A stretch of 64,000 bases of DNA. Origin: Whalleya microplaca. Lineage: Eukaryota > Ascomycota > Sordariomycetes > Xylariales > Xylariaceae. Each line of letters opens with the position of its first letter. The first letter of the stretch is position 1. Where the stretch lies: assembly GCA_022497155.1 (NCBI GenBank), contig MU385717.1:868001-932000 (forward strand), given 5' to 3'. Position numbers and translations under genes: made by a program. This document shows positions 14,782 to 26,120 of the stretch, piece after piece. The notes under the pieces were generated by a model, which searched no databases, was not told the DNA's origin, and was given only the letters and a program-made list of their open reading frames with translations.

Positions 14782-17206
14782 ATGTCTCACCTGGACGGCA
14801 GTGGCTCCTCTCCGGACACGATTGCCCAGGGGACCTCACCAAGTAGTACCGCGCCGGAGCAACCACCGCCTCCACGGAAGCCGCCGAAACGTGATCGTGT
14901 TGCTTTAGCTTGTCAAAGGTGCGTTGGATAATTGATTCCACCGTGTACTGTCCAATTGCTAATTGTCAAAAGATGTAAAACGAGAAAGCAGAAGGTAAAT
15001 TTGAACCGCTTCGATGCCTGTGCAGTTTCATCTGACGTGTTTGTCATAGTGTGACGGCCAACGGCCAGCATGCGCTTCTTGCGCTCGTCTGTCATTGAAG
15101 TGTGGTGAGTATCATTACTACCCAATAGTTCTCATCATCTAATATGATTCAATGTGGCAGTCTACATCGTTCCCTTGGTTCCGGCCGCTGGCGAGAAGAA
15201 ACTCTATATTAAGGCCCTCGAGCAGCGGGTCGCCGAATTAGAGACATGTCTTGCCGCTTATGGAAATCTAGGAGTTGGAGTTGATCAATTTGGACGCTTG
15301 GGACAGTCGTCGTCGTCATCGACCCAACAGATGCCTTTGATGCCATCTAACCAATCCAGCCAGGCACCGGGATCGGCACTACAGCACACGCAACTCGGTT
15401 CTGATGACGACACCAACGATATCCTGATTGCTGTTAGAGACCTCTCGCTTTCGGCTTCTGGTCACTATGTCGGAGCTTCATCCAACATCAATATAGGTCG
15501 GGTGCTCAGCTCAGTTGTCCATAGCCAGAGAGGTTCAGTTCCGAGATCTCATGAAGAGCAAGCTGTCCAAGGTGAAGATGATCCAGCACCGAAATCTGTC
15601 TACTCAACGAGCTCTGGTGATGTGATCGGAGTGCCCTTCTTGACACCTAATGTTGCCGCAAAAATGCTTCAAGGTTGGTTTCGACATATAGCGACCAGAT
15701 ACCCTGTCCTCCATTCAGCCCGGGTCATGCATCTTCACAATAACCGCGAATCTCTTACGGATGATTACGACCAAACCATTCTCCATCTGATATATGCTGT
15801 CAGTGGACGGTGGCTAGAATCGGCTGGCGAAATGGGTCACTTTTTTAGTGACCAGCATTATGATCTCGCCTTACAAGAAATGGATTCCGTACTCCAGCTT
15901 CGGGATTCACGTACTGTCGATTACCTGTTGCTTTTGGCCCTGTATTGTACGAGAGCTCCCAGAGATCCTGGAGCCTGGACCTATGTAGGTGCTGCAATCA
16001 GGCTCTGTATAGAGCTGGGTTTACATCGCCGTCCACGAAGGCAACAACCAAGTGTGGAGGGGGAGATGGACAAGCGACGATTTTGGACGGCTTATTTCCT
16101 AGACAGGGATATATCGATAGCCATTGGACGGCCGCCGAGTATATCGGATCACGACATCGATGCAGACCTACCATTCGATGTTAACGAGGATACTCTCGAT
16201 GACGAAGTTGTACGGCAAGCAGCAATGCGAGCGAGCGATATACCAGTCAATCCACCCAACACATTAACGTCTTTCATACATAGAACAAGACTCAAGAAGA
16301 TTGAGTCCGAAATCCAACACACTGTATACAGAGTTGATCGGCCAAATAAGGTCTCCGAGGCCATCATAGACCTATTCCTTGAGCAACTCCATGCCTGGAA
16401 AGATGCTATCCCGTACGATTCAAAGAACTACGTTTACCGACAGGGTGAGGCATACGAAGGCAGTGAGCTTTATACGATCCATTATCATCGTTGCATTCGC
16501 TTCGTGTTATATCCCCAGCTTGCGGAAAACCCGGTGAACATGCACTACCTGAAACTCTGTGCAGATTCATGTGCAAGCATCATTATCGAGTATCGAAGAT
16601 TGCATCACATCTTCCCAATCGGTTTTTCGGCCCTGTCAATACAGTCTGTGTTCTTGGCAGGTAGGCAATCTCTCCCTTAGAGTATACTACCTCTAGCTTC
16701 GTTGCTAACAAGTGAAAGGTTTAACATTAATATACTGCGCATGGCTGGCACCTCCAAATTTCCTAAGTGTGGATAGCCCGTTGACTGACTGTCAAATTCT
16801 TCTATATATATTCACGGAGCGGTATCCATCAGCAAGGAAATATCGCGACGTATTCGAGCGCATCAAGACAGCCATCTCAAACCTGATTGCACAGGGCAAA
16901 CACGAGCCCCGTCACCCCGTTCATATAGATACAAGCGTGCAAGATGCGTTTACAAACCCAGAGGCCAATTGGGGACCTGGAATGGGTGCCGATCTCTCTT
17001 ACATGATCAATACCATGACAGGAAATGCGACCGCAACGCCCTCGTTCGACATGGGCATGGATCCGGCGGCGACGACCCTAGTTGGGCAACATCCAAGTCA
17101 CTCGGCACCGTCGTTAGGTCAGTACCAAACTGTCTGGCCAGTAATGCCACACTCAATGTCACATGGAATGAATGATCTCGATAACATGGGCAGTATCTTC
17201 CAATGA
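14782..17206 (+). CDS. Zn2Cys6 transcription factor with fungal_trans domain
   Basis: Five exons join in frame to about 733 residues: 14782-14918, 14973-14994, 15050-15104, 15161-16660 and 16719-17206. Three short introns break up the zinc cluster, leaving exons of 22 and 55 nt. The spliced cluster is C-x2-C-x6-C-x6-C-x2-C-x6-C (Cys 44, 47, 54, 61, 64, 71), followed by a linker and a coiled coil (LYIKALEQRVAELE). A Ser/Gln-rich spacer leads to the fungal-specific regulatory domain, with RDPGAWTYVGAAIRLCIELG and RRFWTAYFLDRDISIAIGRPP. The C-terminus is Met/His/Gly-rich and probably activating. Such proteins bind CGG-type half sites as dimers in the nucleus and usually control nearby catabolic or transport genes. 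The two FAD hydroxylases and the MFS genes are candidate targets. Confidence 0.9.
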
Positions 17207-19006
17207 TTTTAAAGATCCAACTTATATGATTCAATCTTTGAGAGACCACGGCGAGATTAGAGATGGGAAATACCATATGTATCAAACTATAGGGCGTGCC
17301 ATATCTCCGGATGGATTGTTTCTGTACCCAGGTATCGGAAGCAGAAATCACTTGTTATATTTATCAGTTCCGCCCTTCTGGTCAACCTGCAGCTTCGAGC
17401 GGTGCGGCTTAGTCCACCAATCCTTTTCGAACTTACCCGTTCCCGCTATAGCTATGCTCAATTCAATGTTGTAGGTATAGCCAAACAGCCCAATGCACTT
17501 ATTTATTAGTCCACCTTAAGATAACACTATTAAAAGAAAAATAAGTAGATTACGATCCGGTACGTAATTAGCTTATTCAGACCGTAAATGTATATGTAGT
17601 TTCGGAAGGGTCTTCCCGACAAAGAACGAGGGGCTTGAGAGACCTTCCCTTTCCCCGCAAACTTTACTACATTCCAGCTGAACATGGTGAATGAAGGATA
17701 CTCTAGAGTCACATTATATCATGCTTCCACCTATATAATGGCGTTGCCCTGCGGGCCCTCGACTATGCATGATGACGTATCTATTGGGAATATAACAATC
17801 GCCCATATTCCGTATATGTAGTACCTAGTAATAGCATACGAGTATAGTGGTGGTTGTGAAGAGACCACCATTGTGCAAATTGAATGTAGTTTGCTGGCAT
17901 GAAGAGATTGCAGTAGCATGTTACAGCATACAGCTATAGAAGAGCTATCAATGCTTGGTGCTATTACATAATAAACGTCGACGAATGCGAGCATGTGAGC
18001 TACTGGTGCGATGCAAATCAAGAAATGAAGAGAAAGTAAGCTCGATTGAGATATGGTACCCTAACAAAACGTTGGGTTAGAAGAACGACTCGCTCTGTCC
18101 ATTATCACATTAGGACTACATATACTCCTGTTCCAATGTGGCCGCGATGCGATGTTCTCAATACGACGGTGCGTTCGAAGTCATCTCCTTGTTTGAACTT
18201 AAAATCGCCATAAGCCTGGGATTTGGTCTTTGCCTATTGTCACTCGCTTCAATCTTGCCCTAACTTAGTTGACATGGTCGAGACCGAGCTTCTTGAGAGG
18301 CTTCAAGTTTTATAGCAAAGAGTATCAGCTTATCAAGACAAGTACGCTAGGTAAAAATGTTTCGCACATAATTCTGCATAGAAATAGACACCTGGCTGGT
18401 TGGCATATTGAGTATGCTTGGGTATCTACCTACGAGGTTATAGATATTCAGTAGGTACTACTGTCGTAGCAATTCACTAGCATAGGTCGTACGACATCAG
18501 GGAAGATTATTGAGTTGATATTTTATTTCCGAGAGCTCTACTTCATAATTCCAGGACTGTGGTTGTTGAAAGGTCTCCGAGGAATCTCTAGTCTTATCCA
18601 GCTTCACTACATAATGATTGATCCGCCCCCCTTATATCAATGTATCACGTTCCATCTCTGTCGAAGATTTGATGAGTTAGCATTATATAGTTAAATCCTA
18701 ATAGTTGATAGAATTGAAAAGAGATCGCGGAGGTATCCTTTGTTATCTATTGACTAGCGTAGCTGTAGGGCTGAAAATAAGACGATGACGCAGTTGATTT
18801 TCCAGGTCTCAGGGGGTTTTGTAGCACGTTAGTAGAATGTTCGCGTCTTGACATCACCATTTAAAGACATTGGGCTCATGGGAATAGAAATAAAGAACTG
18901 CGAGTTCTTCTCCCGCCTATATTTCCAACCTTCTCTCAAAGAGAAGAATACCATTCACCTTTCCCCAATCTCGTGAGTAATATCTACCAGCCCACGTGCA
19001 CCTAGG
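17207..19006. other. Intergenic, no gene seen
   Basis: AT-rich DNA with short frames only. It holds the 3' region of the Zn2Cys6 gene and the promoter of the membrane-protein gene at 19007. No repeat or RNA gene was recognised. Confidence 0.45.
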
Positions 19007-19924
19007 ATGGGTATCTCGCTATCAACGGGGCGCTGGTTAGCGCCAGTGTCGTTTGTAATCGATTTCGCGGCGCAGCAGTATGGGATTTTAAGCAAACCGA
19101 ATATGAAGGATGTACACGACGCAAATCTATCATTCTTCAGCCCGCAACCATTCTTCATTGCAGGGTTCTTCTTCCCGCAGCAACTGTTTCAACTCGCATG
19201 GCTGTGGCGACTCTGGCGCGCAACTCCAGAAAGTCTCGAGAATGATCGCTCGGTTGTGCATATGCTCGATTTTGTTCCCTACTACGCTGTGGGGAATCTC
19301 TGCATCGCTAGTGAGTACTGTCGACAATTCGAGTACTAATCGGACGGAAGGCCGGTCGTGGCTTTGAGGACTACGTTGCTGATGAGAGAACTAACAGCTT
19401 GGATGATCTTCTGGAACCAATCTAACTTCGAGGTTTCGAATATCTTCGTAATCATCAACTCGTTCACGCAGTTATTCTACGTATTTGTCCGCCTTCCAGT
19501 GATGAATTTGAAATCCTGGAACTCCATCTTGACGTATATCGTCTCTGCGACATTTGCAGGCATCGGGGTCCTTGATCTCCTGCATAATAGCGCGGTTGCC
19601 TACGCCAAGAATCAATCTCCAGCGACATTGATCAAGGTCTTGACAGGTCTTGGATTTGGTGCTCTTGCATCAGCTAGCGACTGGATCTTCGGCGGGTGCT
19701 TAGTATACGATCTGATCGCATTGATGGTCGGACAGAGAATATACGGCAATACAGGCTGGAGCAATGTGCTCGGGGCATATGCCGCCGGTACGGCGGCTAT
19801 TGTTGCTGCGAAGAATTGGGCAAGGTATGATGCCTAGCTGTATCAATTCTGTATTCCCTCCTTACGGATGCTAACAAATGGTAGTCCACCTTATATGAGG
19901 CAGGCTGATTATCAACCACTATGA
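19007..19924 (+). CDS. Multi-spanning membrane protein, function unknown
   Basis: I join three exons, 19007-19310, 19398-19824 and 19885-19924, into about 256 residues. The first intron (87 nt) ends at CTAACAG and links NLCIA to TWMIFWNQSNF; nearer AG sites give a stop or the wrong frame. The second starts GTATGA and ends GGTAG after a CTAAC branch site, and gives a C-terminus rich in Pro and Tyr. Without it the frame ends at 19837. About six to seven hydrophobic helices are visible, including PQPFFIAGFFFPQQLFQLAW and VLDLLHNSAVAYAK. The pattern recalls uncharacterised fungal membrane proteins (possibly the DUF1774 group); I am not sure. It is convergent with the lactamase-fold gene at 20098. 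No enzymatic motif is seen. Confidence 0.72.
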
Positions 19925-20097
19925 TCTCATGGGTACCTTGAGGACGATGGGGTTTGTGAATATTTAGTGGATAGCATACTAGTAATAGCAAAGCCATGTA
20001 ATTCATCTTGCATTGGGAACTATCACAAATACCTCCTTAACACACAATGTCATGAACACAACGCCTCGACATTCTTCTGTTAACCCTATACCCCTAT

Positions 20098-21246
20098 TTA
20101 CTTGCTGGCCGGCAACGGAGTGTAATCTCCGATGGCCTCAATCTTGCCCTCGTAGCCCACAGCCTTCGCAAAGTCTGCCAAGAAGGCCCATCGCGTCTGC
20201 TTAACCCATCCCTTCTCCATGAACGCATTAGCGGGCTTAGGGAAGAAGTCTACAACATGTAACATGGTTTGATCGTGAGCAGGGACGATAAGAATGTTAT
20301 CGTACGCGTCAGTCTCTTGCAGCTTCTTGATCGTTTGGATCGCTGTAGGCACATCATGATGTACTGGCGGTGCCAGCGGAAATTGGGCTACGGGCACGTA
20401 GAATGGCTCCTCCTTACCGTCACGAAGAAGGGGTTCGAAGAGTTCGCCTGGACATGGCGTCGAGCTAAGTGGAGTGAACGGGTGTGGCGAGATAGATTCT
20501 GGCAACGGACGCCATTTGCTGGGACGCAGTTCGCCACCGTGGTGAACAGCGTCTCCGCCCATCAGGATAAAGCTATCCGGATTACTTGTTACACGCGCGA
20601 GCCCGCAGATGTGGCCGATGGCATGACCAGGCGAATCTAGGAAGTAGAAGGACCCATCGCCGAAGTAGTCAACCGCAGGTAATCTTCCAATCTTTATATC
20701 TGAGTTTGAGAAGTCCACCTCTTTTACCTCACGATTGGAGTAGTCGGACTCGAGGAATGAGGCATTAGGATTAGTCGGATAGCCTGGGAAGATGTTCTCC
20801 TTGACACCAGGCCCCACGATCAGGGCAGTACTTGGCTCGAAGGTGGCAGGATTACCGGTATGATCGAAATGCCAATGCGACCATACGACTGCTTCAATGC
20901 TATGGGTGTTGATATTATGCTCATCGAGGATTTCACGTACATCCTTCGGCACATTTATAGAAACCCCGGCAGATTTAAGGGGTTCCAGTAACGAAGATGG
21001 CCAATTCCAATAATCTTTCCTAATACCGAGATCAAACACGATCGATCGATTCAGAGTTGGATGCTGAATTAGGAAGGCATAAGCTGGCGCTGCGAGATAG
21101 TCGTGACCTGGGATGGGGGGCTCGATGAATGGTCTCGCGGGCATACCACGGAGCGAGCCGGTAGTGTTTATAATAGATACATTGACGATCGATGTCGAGG
21201 CGGGGATGTTTAGCTCGGGGGACTTCGCCATGATGCTCTTACTCAC
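20098..21246 (-). CDS. Metallo-beta-lactamase-fold hydrolase (lactonase/lactamase-like)
   Basis: An intronless frame of 382 residues. The zinc-binding motif HWHFDH is at residues 124-129 (HxHxDH), with a further metal ligand in the SPGHAIGH segment and a bridging Asp in GGDAVHH. The N-terminal part (AYAFLIQHPTLNRSIVFDLG) is the usual opening strand pair of the fold. Relatives include N-acyl homoserine lactonases and fungal MBL1-type enzymes that open the lactam ring of plant benzoxazolinones. The sequence does not settle which. There is no signal peptide, so it is probably cytosolic. Its position with two aromatic hydroxylases, transporters and regulators makes a ring-opening detoxification role attractive. 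A second ATG at residue 6 could be the start. Confidence 0.88.
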   Translation of the reverse strand: MSKSIMAKSPELNIPASTSIVNVSIINTTGSLRGMPARPFIEPPIPGHDYLAAPAYAFLIQHPTLNRSIVFDLGIRKDYWNWPSSLLEPLKSAGVSINVPKDVREILDEHNINTHSIEAVVWSHWHFDHTGNPATFEPSTALIVGPGVKENIFPGYPTNPNASFLESDYSNREVKEVDFSNSDIKIGRLPAVDYFGDGSFYFLDSPGHAIGHICGLARVTSNPDSFILMGGDAVHHGGELRPSKWRPLPESISPHPFTPLSSTPCPGELFEPLLRDGKEEPFYVPVAQFPLAPPVHHDVPTAIQTIKKLQETDAYDNILIVPAHDQTMLHVVDFFPKPANAFMEKGWVKQTRWAFLADFAKAVGYEGKIEAIGDYTPLPASK

Positions 21247-22329
21247 GCGTCACTTGCTGGTCCTTGGCTGCTAAGCAATTGTAATATACTTTGGTTCTAA
21301 AGTTGTTGACAAGGAACTCTTTCTGCCAATTTAACAGCAGCGCTCCCATTATTTATTCAAGGCGAAGTCGTCATATCAAGATCACTTATACAAGAGTGAC
21401 GCTGGGATTTGTAATCACTCGCTAGGCATGGTTGGGAAGACGGCGTGATTCTTAAACTTAGTCGTATCTGTCGGAGGAACTATTCTACCGAGCACATCAT
21501 TCAAAATGACATCTCCAGACTGTTGGGGCGCTTAATTTATCATAGCATGATACCCGATCATGGTCATTTCATTCCATATGCCACCATATAGCGTGAAGCC
21601 TTGCAACAGATATATTCTTCTTACGTTGTGAAGACCTATGTCGTTGGGATGTTGTCACCATAAGGCATAGGCTTATGGGTCGCGCTAATAGCGGAGACTA
21701 AACCCTAACGGAGCGTAAGACTAGGTCATGGGAACCTAGAAATTCTATTTTAGCCTTGGATCGGACACATCAAGAACTCCAGTATTGGCTATATGCACGT
21801 AGTATAACGTCAGCTATACTAGGTACTGCTTAACGAGGCTTGCTTAATAATCACATATGAAGTCTAAAACTACCTGCCAATCTACGTTATATTCGGAAAA
21901 CTCATAATGAAAGTAGAAAACCGGGTTACTTGAATCTCTAATCAAGGCAATGTGGACACAAAGTTGAATTATCGACCGATACTTTGAATATCCCTTCATT
22001 GTTACTTTAATGTGCGCGTAGCGCTTCTTATGGTAGCTAAGGCAATAAAATCTCCCTGTATTCAAAGAGCTTTTTGCCTTAGGTTAAACACCGATGAATA
22101 TTCAGTCAAACAACTCCAAATGCTCATTTCATACATTTAGGTAGAACATTCATTGGTGACGAAAGCAATTGTAAATATGCGTAACTTTGATGAAACTTGG
22201 ATCCTACTACTCTCAAAAGCATATCTATAGTCTTCTTCTAGATTCTAATCAGGAAAGCTACCCCTGATAGCCTGGATGATCTACCAGATCGATGACTTAA
22301 ATCATATAATTATCTATGTAAGAGTTCTC
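21247..22329. other. Intergenic, no gene seen
   Basis: It contains the promoter of the lactamase-fold gene and the 3' region of the sugar-transporter gene. Only short AT-rich frames are present. Confidence 0.45.
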
Positions 22330-24439
22330 TCAAGCAACGTCAACATGTTCAGCTGCTGCCAACCCCTTCTTCCCTCCATCTATTCCGCGATTTTCTACAT
22401 CCTTCAACGCCTCGTCTACTATCGTCGTCTTGAATCTCTCAAAGCTGCGCACTGGAACGCGGTTCGTGAAGAGCTCATCAATTTCTTCGAGAGTTCTTCC
22501 TTTAGTCTCTGGGACACAGAAGTAAAAGAATACGAAGCAGCAGAAGTTTGAGGCAGCCCATATGTAGCCATACTTAGCACCCTATCACAGTGTGTTAGTC
22601 TATAGGGTGGATCATTGGCCTTTAGCAATCACCTACCCAGTTCAAGTTTCCCGGGTTAATAAAATAAGGCGAGCAGAATCCGGTCAGCCAAGCAAGGAAA
22701 TAACCGAGACTAATGGCCGATCCTACGGACCAGGACCTCAGTCTCGTGCTGACCATCTCCGTTGCGGTTGGATAGGTTGCGTCGCCGACAAAAGCATTGT
22801 AAAGGAAAAGATATAGTGCAGCGAACACAATCAAGCAGTCCCTAGCAGCGAGAGTTCCATGGGCGACCGTAGCGGAGATCGCCATACCAAGCATTGCACA
22901 CCCTTGCGCAATGGCGCCTGTCATCAAAACTGTTCGCCTACCCATGACATAACGCATCAAGTACATGCCTGTTCACAAATTGAAGTCAATGACCGGGCAC
23001 ATTATGGGACCATTACCCTACACTAACAAGCCTCATTTATAAAGATACCGCAATGGGAAGTCTTTACTTGTAGATGATGAGGTAGTGGAATAAAGAGCTG
23101 TTGAACTGAAGAATTCATACCGATATTGACGCCAAGAAGTCCGAGACAGGAGTTCATGACAGAGTATTTGAAAGCATCGTCAACAGATAATCCGGCAACG
23201 ATCATAAAATATGTCGAATAACTGATAACAAACCACGAGCCAGCCCCAGTCTGAGTAGCAATGACCCCATAGCAAAGTAGGGTACGCCTCAGTTCAGTAC
23301 CTGAAATACTGTAAGTGTGATAGCTCCAGAGACGAAAGTATATCAGATTGACACACCTTTAAACATGTCAAACGGTCCTATCGTTTTAGAAAGCTGTTTT
23401 TCTTCTTCGATACCTTTGACCATTTCAATCCATTCTAATTCCAGCCCTTCAGCAGGCAATGAGTCACCCCTCAATGATTTAAATGCTTCTTTTGCCGCCT
23501 CAGTCTTGCCTCTATACAAAAGATAGCGGGGCGATTCGGGTACGAAAAAGAGGCCAGCAGCCAGGAAAGTTGGTACAATAAACAAGGTTCCAAGGGGTAT
23601 CTGATATGATGCTTTGTCGAGCCGAATCTTGGTTTCATTTGTCACCGCAGCCCCTATGATACTTCCAATATTGACCCATTCTGAAAACAGAGCTACCATG
23701 ACAGCTCGGAGGTGTGCTGGGGCTGCCTCAGCAGTCTACTCTTCGTTAATTTAATACACAGACACTCAACTACTCTTTATAACAAAGATCTTTCCGTTTT
23801 AAAGGCGACTGGCAAGTAAGATGAGATAGGAGTGGGAATCAGTGTGGCTTACTAAATATTTGTTAGCCTGTACTAAAGAGACGACTTAAGGCATCGGCAC
23901 AGGATGTTTTCATACATACCATAAATATTTGAGAAAGTCACTAAGAACCCATTTGCCAATCCGAGAATCAGTCTGCCTATGTATACTGCAATTTTATCTG
24001 TCGTGGAAATTTGGATAATGCAAGCAATCGCGTTCAACACACAAGCAAGCCACAACGCGACTTTGCGGCCGAAGAAATGTGCGAATGCTCCAGCGACAAG
24101 AGAAGAGAGGAAGGCACCTAATGTCAAAAGCGATCCAATGAGTTGTTGGAAGGTTCCCTAACCTATTTAGTGGTATTCCCGGCATCGAATTTTATAGATT
24201 TGACTTGCCTCTATTGCATATCCCCCTGGCTGGTTAGGATCTTTATACCCAAACACAACTAGAAAGCCCGGCATTGCTTGGAGTGCCCCTATGGCTGCCG
24301 AGTCGAGCCCATATTGCATATTCGCTATTGCCACAATAGCACATATAAACAAGCATCTTCTGTTTGCCCAGAGAGACGTTTCAGGTATTTTCACGACTGA
24401 TGGCATGATTTTAAAACTCCGCTGATTCAGATTGGCCAC
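22330..24439 (-). CDS. MFS sugar transporter (alpha-glucoside permease type), exons not fully in frame
   Basis: Six exons are recognisable: 24209-24439, 23920-24157, 23357-23735, 23121-23300, 22637-22968 and 22330-22581. They encode a sugar-porter MFS protein: NMQYGLDSAAIGALQAM in helix 1, GRKVALWLACVLNA after helix 2, GRLILGLANGF, PESPRYLLYRGKTEAA in the central loop, and PETKGRTLEEIDELF near the C-terminus. Intron 1 uses a GC donor (AG|GCAAGT). All joins fit the frame except exon 2 to exon 3: the donor after the Tyr codon leaves one extra G, while exon 3 reads openly only from phase 0 (a TAG lies just upstream in frame). The summed exons are 1 nt too long. This means a one-base indel, an unusual splice or a sequencing error. 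Family members import di- or monosaccharides with protons. If the indel is real the gene is a young pseudogene. Confidence 0.75.
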
Positions 24440-25649
24440 AGAAGATCAAGTACACACGGTGAGCTGATTCAAGGGACAATGAATGGACCAAGGTGAATTG
24501 AAAAAATAGAGGACATCATTTTATTATAATACCTTGGCTATTCTCCATTCCAGGTTCACGGTTTACCCCATCTTTTACCCCGGAGTGGAGGTTGAGCGAT
24601 GCAACGGCACATGTGTGGATCTCCGTGTTGTCCCCTTGATTAACGACGTTCTAACCTAAGCATATGAAGAAGATTCCCCCGCATTTCGGTAATTAGCACT
24701 CTTGTTAGCTTTCTATTACAGTAGTAGGCAAGATAGGCGGGCTTGCACGAATAAGATCTAGTCGCCTTCATAGAGTTTAGAGTCTTGGCGCATAGGACGC
24801 TTGGCCAGGTATGCCGTAGACGTGAGAAGACGAATAGATTGCGCTGGGGAATCGGACAGCTCCCCATTACGAAGGCACTCTGAGCTGGACCGGTCAGACT
24901 TGGCCCCAGCTTCAATCTATGCAGCTTCAGTTATATTCGGAAATCAGGTTGCAATGATGCCCCCCCCCCGATTAGTATACTATGTTCTGGCCATTGCAAG
25001 CAATTGATCGTAGCATATAAGACTTTACTCGTCAAAGATACAGCTAAATTCATATATAGTCGCGCCTCGGTCACGATGGTGATCATTGATCTTAGGGACT
25101 TGTATGTAGGCTGTTTGATCTCAAGTAGAAGCTGTTAAAGAGTTGGGTAGTTTGTTAACGTAAAGTATATTATTATACTCATTTTCAATAAAAAGATAAG
25201 CTCAGGAGGGGAAGATGAGTTATTAGATCTCCTCAACTACTATACCAGTGAGCATACGTGCATTGATTGTTCGATCTCTCTAATGGATCTAATCGATGTA
25301 TCGACCCGTAAACACGTAAGGGGGAAGATAATATAAGAGGGGCGAGGGAAGGGAACGACAAGTTATAACATGCCGATACAGAATACGTATGATGAGATAA
25401 CGGACACGGTACACGGAGCTTCAGGCTGCGTGTAAAAGAGAGTGGCTATAAGCCCTATATTCCTCTAGAACGAATCTATCTGCAGTGTGTGTGTATGTGT
25501 ATATCTGATAGAGAGCTAAGCTAAAGGAGGGTAAAAGAGGAAGGCCTCAAATCCTGTGGGATTGAAGTGCACAACAGGTGGTCATGTGACCTGACAATAA
25601 GGGAACGCTAGGGGGTGTTAAGGCTGCACCATCTTAATGGCATGATATA
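24440..25649. other. Intergenic, next to the transposon
   Basis: AT-rich DNA between the sugar-transporter start and the left end of the transposon. It has a run of ten C at 24960-24969 and no coding signal that I trust. Confidence 0.45.
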
Positions 25650-25695
25650 CCATGAATCCCGACCATTCGGGACACCCTAAGTGCCGGGACCGCAA
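25650..25695 (+). repeat. Left terminal inverted repeat of the transposon
   Basis: 46 bp starting CCATGAATCCCGACC, preceded by TA at 25648-25649. It contains the imperfect internal palindrome CCCGACCATTCGGG. Confidence 0.92.
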
Positions 25696-25999
25696 TAACT
25701 AAATTCCGCCATATAAAAGTCACCATATTTAAATAATAATAGAAAATTAACAACTTGTCTAAAATAAAAATAAAAATTACCGTTTAGCAGCATTTCTTTT
25801 AATTAGTTTATTAGTTTATTTGGCATTTTGATTATCTTGCCGAAACGAGTTTGTTTTATAGATATAAATAGAACCTAAATAAAGGAATTTTCCTCGGAAT
25901 CCTCTTTTTCGGAATCTTTTTTTTTTATATCATCTATAATAACTATAATCTTTTTTTAAATGTTATTTATAGCTTTATTATTTTTTTGTTTCTTTTTTT

Positions 26000-26120
26000 A
26001 GATTTCTTAAAGTGTCTGAAAGTGTTAGTTTGGATTAAAAACTCGCCGTTTTTTTTTCTTTAGCTTCAAGCGTTCAACCTTCTCTTTTAAACGCTCAATT
26101 TCTCTGTTTTTTAATAATAA
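26000..26120 (-). pseudogene. Transposase C-terminal remnant
   Basis: Read on the minus strand, this segment gives a Leu/Lys/Arg/Glu heptad-like stretch (KNREIERLKEKVERLKLKKK) followed by RRVFNPN and then several stop codons. The layout (coiled coil, basic run, then N-P-N) is what Fot/pogo transposases show near their C-terminus. The stops fit C-to-T damage. It fixes the original coding strand as minus. Confidence 0.6.
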
